This document shows, one piece after another, positions 62,801 to 64,000 of a DNA stretch of 64,000 nucleotides. The DNA lies in contig OU612065.1 of NCBI GenBank assembly GCA_914767715.1, positions 870,001 through 934,000 of the forward strand, given 5' to 3'. The position numbers were made by a program, and so were the translations under genes. The notes beneath the pieces were generated by a model. The model ran no database searches. It was not told where the DNA came from and saw only the letters and a list, made by a program, of their open reading frames with translations. How positions within the stretch are numbered: the first letter of the stretch is position 1; each line of letters opens with the position of its first letter. The DNA comes from Membranipora membranacea. Lineage: Eukaryota > Bryozoa > Gymnolaemata > Cheilostomatida > Membraniporidae.

Positions 62801-63509
62801 TTAATACCCACGCAGTAGTAACAATATCGATTCAGTAACCATAATGAGCATAGAGCAACCATGAGAAAAAAAACCAAAAAAGTCCAAAAACACATGCATC
62901 AATATCCACGCAGCTACACGATGCTGGGTAGGGGTGATTAAAATAGCTTAGATCGTTTACTCAATGAAATGGGCTCGCTCATTTACAAGGATAGAGGGAC
63001 AGTTGACCCAAAACTTCAACATTGATCATATACAGAATGTGCACTTACACTTTGCTCTGCTCTCTGAAACACAATCATCAAAACTTATTATTTTGCCCAC
63101 ATTAATACGATTGAACTGATAGATACATTGGGCATGAGCTTGTGAGAAACACTTACTCTGGTTGAGCTAAACACATACCAAGAAAAATTGTTTACATCAG
63201 TACTAGGAATAGGGCGAATTCATCAAACAGAGAGGTTTCAGATAATGGAGATACTATAGACTTTATGGAGTTTTGGACAAGAGATAGACGCATTACACAT
63301 ACATTAACTTACACCCAGAATGAGTAAGCCCAGACTTACCAGCTTTCTGTTTGAGACCTCCGAGTCGAGTGTGAGTTCGTTATTGCTGGCTGTTTTATTA
63401 AGTAGCTTGAGTAACATGTGAAGGATTCTACGATTAGCAGGAGGTAAGAATAACAGAATTAGCTGTAGAGACTGAAGAAGCCTCCGATCTCGAGATTCTG
63501 AACACAGAC
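59874..63509 (-). CDS. DEPDC1: DEPDC1, C-terminal part (5' exons beyond right edge)
   Basis: Five exons are visible: 63340-63509, 62297-62488, 61664-61846, 60457-60537 and 59874-60023. All introns between them are phase 0, and the first exon is entered in phase 1. About 257 residues up to the stop are seen. DEPDC1 is a mitotic nuclear protein with an N-terminal DEP and a RhoGAP-like domain. The visible part covers the end of the RhoGAP-like region (LILLFLPPANRRILHMLLKL), then SLVEFMVQNYEQIMTVPQEL, VYCEQITSEQMKSQATRVFE, MRELLRNIVEDKKMTTKEK and KTKKLKQFERTYPEIFAERF. The terminus MNLLRKLR matches the human FRSLR-type end. DEPDC1 versus DEPDC1B cannot be separated rigorously, but the long C-terminal tail favours DEPDC1. 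Confidence 0.92.
62045..62262 (-). repeat. tRNA-derived SINE, copy 2
   Basis: On the minus strand: A-box-like TGGCTCAGCATGC and B-box-like GAGTTAGAATCCC, then the body GGGGATTGGTTGGCCCCCAG shared with the copy at 712-770. It fills most of the 450-bp DEPDC1 intron between 61846 and 62297. Confidence 0.75.
62690..62830 (-). repeat. Possible SINE with a tRNA-like head
   Basis: Minus-strand sequence TTAAGCACTTTCTGAGCTTG followed about 30 nt later by GTGGGTTCAAATATCC resembles A and B boxes of a pol III promoter. It is followed by non-tRNA sequence. It lacks the GGGGATTGG body of the other copies, so it would be another family. It lies in a DEPDC1 intron. Confidence 0.45.
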
Positions 63510-63664
63510 CTATCAAAAGTGTGAACATAGTATAAGAAAGATAATACCAATCACAGAATAAAAAAACATTATAATTGTACCCTAGAGGAGTAAATGTTAG
63601 CCAGACTTTAGTTAAGCCTGTTTGGGTGACATAATGTCAACTAGTTATAAATACGCTACTTCAA

Positions 63665-64000
63665 GCATATCGTGTCACTTTGTCACTTTGTCACTTTGTC
63701 ACTTTGTCACTTTGTCACTTTGCTGCTCTAGGGTGCATATGTCACTTTGCTGCTCTAGGCTGGATATGTCACTTTGTCACTTTGCTGCTCTAGGCTGGAT
63801 ATGTCACTTTGCTGCTCTAGGCTGGATATGTCACTTTGCTGCTCTAGGCTGGATATGTCACTTTGCTGCTCTAGGCTGGATATGTCACTTTGCTGCTCTA
63901 GGCTGGATATGTCACTTTGCTGCTCTAGGCTGGATATGTCACTTTGCTGCTCTAGGCTGGATATGTCACTTTGCTGCTCTAGGCTGGATATGTCACTTTG
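63665..64000. repeat. 27-bp minisatellite running off the right edge
   Basis: Starts with six copies of the 8-mer TCACTTTG, then about eleven copies of the 27-bp unit TATGTCACTTTGCTGCTCTA plus GGCTGGA. It presumably lies in a DEPDC1 intron. The full length is unknown. Confidence 0.95.

Noticed and set aside
63047-63065. Possible 15-nt micro-exon of DEPDC1
   Set aside because: It has AG and GT at its ends, but the neighbouring exons join in phase 0 and read through in agreement with the family (NRKL then VISSLW), so it is not needed.
1-64000. CRISPR arrays, bacterial operons, or tRNA/rRNA genes
   Set aside because: The tandem arrays have no spacers, the genes are spliced eukaryotic genes, and the tRNA-like stretches are SINE heads without a full cloverleaf.

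Overview
The window is animal nuclear DNA. Every long protein match is split by GT-AG introns, the genes are spread over kilobases, and the products (CYLD, a Snail-family zinc finger, LMBRD2, DEPDC1, a MACROD-type macrodomain protein and a vacuolar-type CLC) are metazoan or eukaryotic. The DNA is AT-rich and full of minisatellites, short foldback elements, tRNA-headed SINEs and worn LINE fragments. Intron-rich gene structures, fairly short introns and a CLC with an unusual filter motif suggest an invertebrate, possibly an early-branching one (sponge, cnidarian or placozoan grade). The species cannot be fixed from the sequence alone.

Layout, left to right: (1) 1-2621, minus strand: 5' part of a MACROD1/2-type ADP-ribosylhydrolase gene, running off the left edge. 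(2) 5383-14578, minus: complete 12-exon CYLD deubiquitinase (1199 aa predicted, all catalytic residues present). (3) 14579-23795: 9.2 kb intergenic region with minisatellites, a perfect palindrome and a LINE 3' end. (4) 23796-24934, plus: a two-exon Snail-family transcription factor, the only plus-strand gene. (5) 24935-31085: 6 kb with no recognisable gene. (6) 31086-49388, minus: complete 17-exon CLC anion transporter (1006 aa predicted). (7) 52021-58041, minus: complete 13-exon LMBRD2 (727 aa predicted). (8) 58042-59873: intergenic, with a broken reverse-transcriptase fragment. (9) 59874-63509, minus: the last five exons of DEPDC1, whose 5' part lies beyond the right edge.

I placed exon borders by reading GT/AG sites and requiring matching intron phases. 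For all three complete multi-exon minus-strand genes the exon lengths sum to a multiple of three with no internal stop, which supports the models strongly. The genes are unrelated housekeeping or regulatory loci: ubiquitin signalling, ADP-ribose removal, transcriptional repression, endolysosomal chloride transport, GPCR-associated membrane protein, cell-cycle DEP protein. There is no operon-like system. The most interesting points are: a Snail protein that appears to lack the SNAG box but carries an eh1-like Groucho-binding motif; a CYLD exon that opens with four in-frame 21-bp repeats, each ending in a perfect CAG|GT junction; a CLC with GPEGP instead of GKEGP; and several compact foldback or MITE elements with intact target-site duplications.
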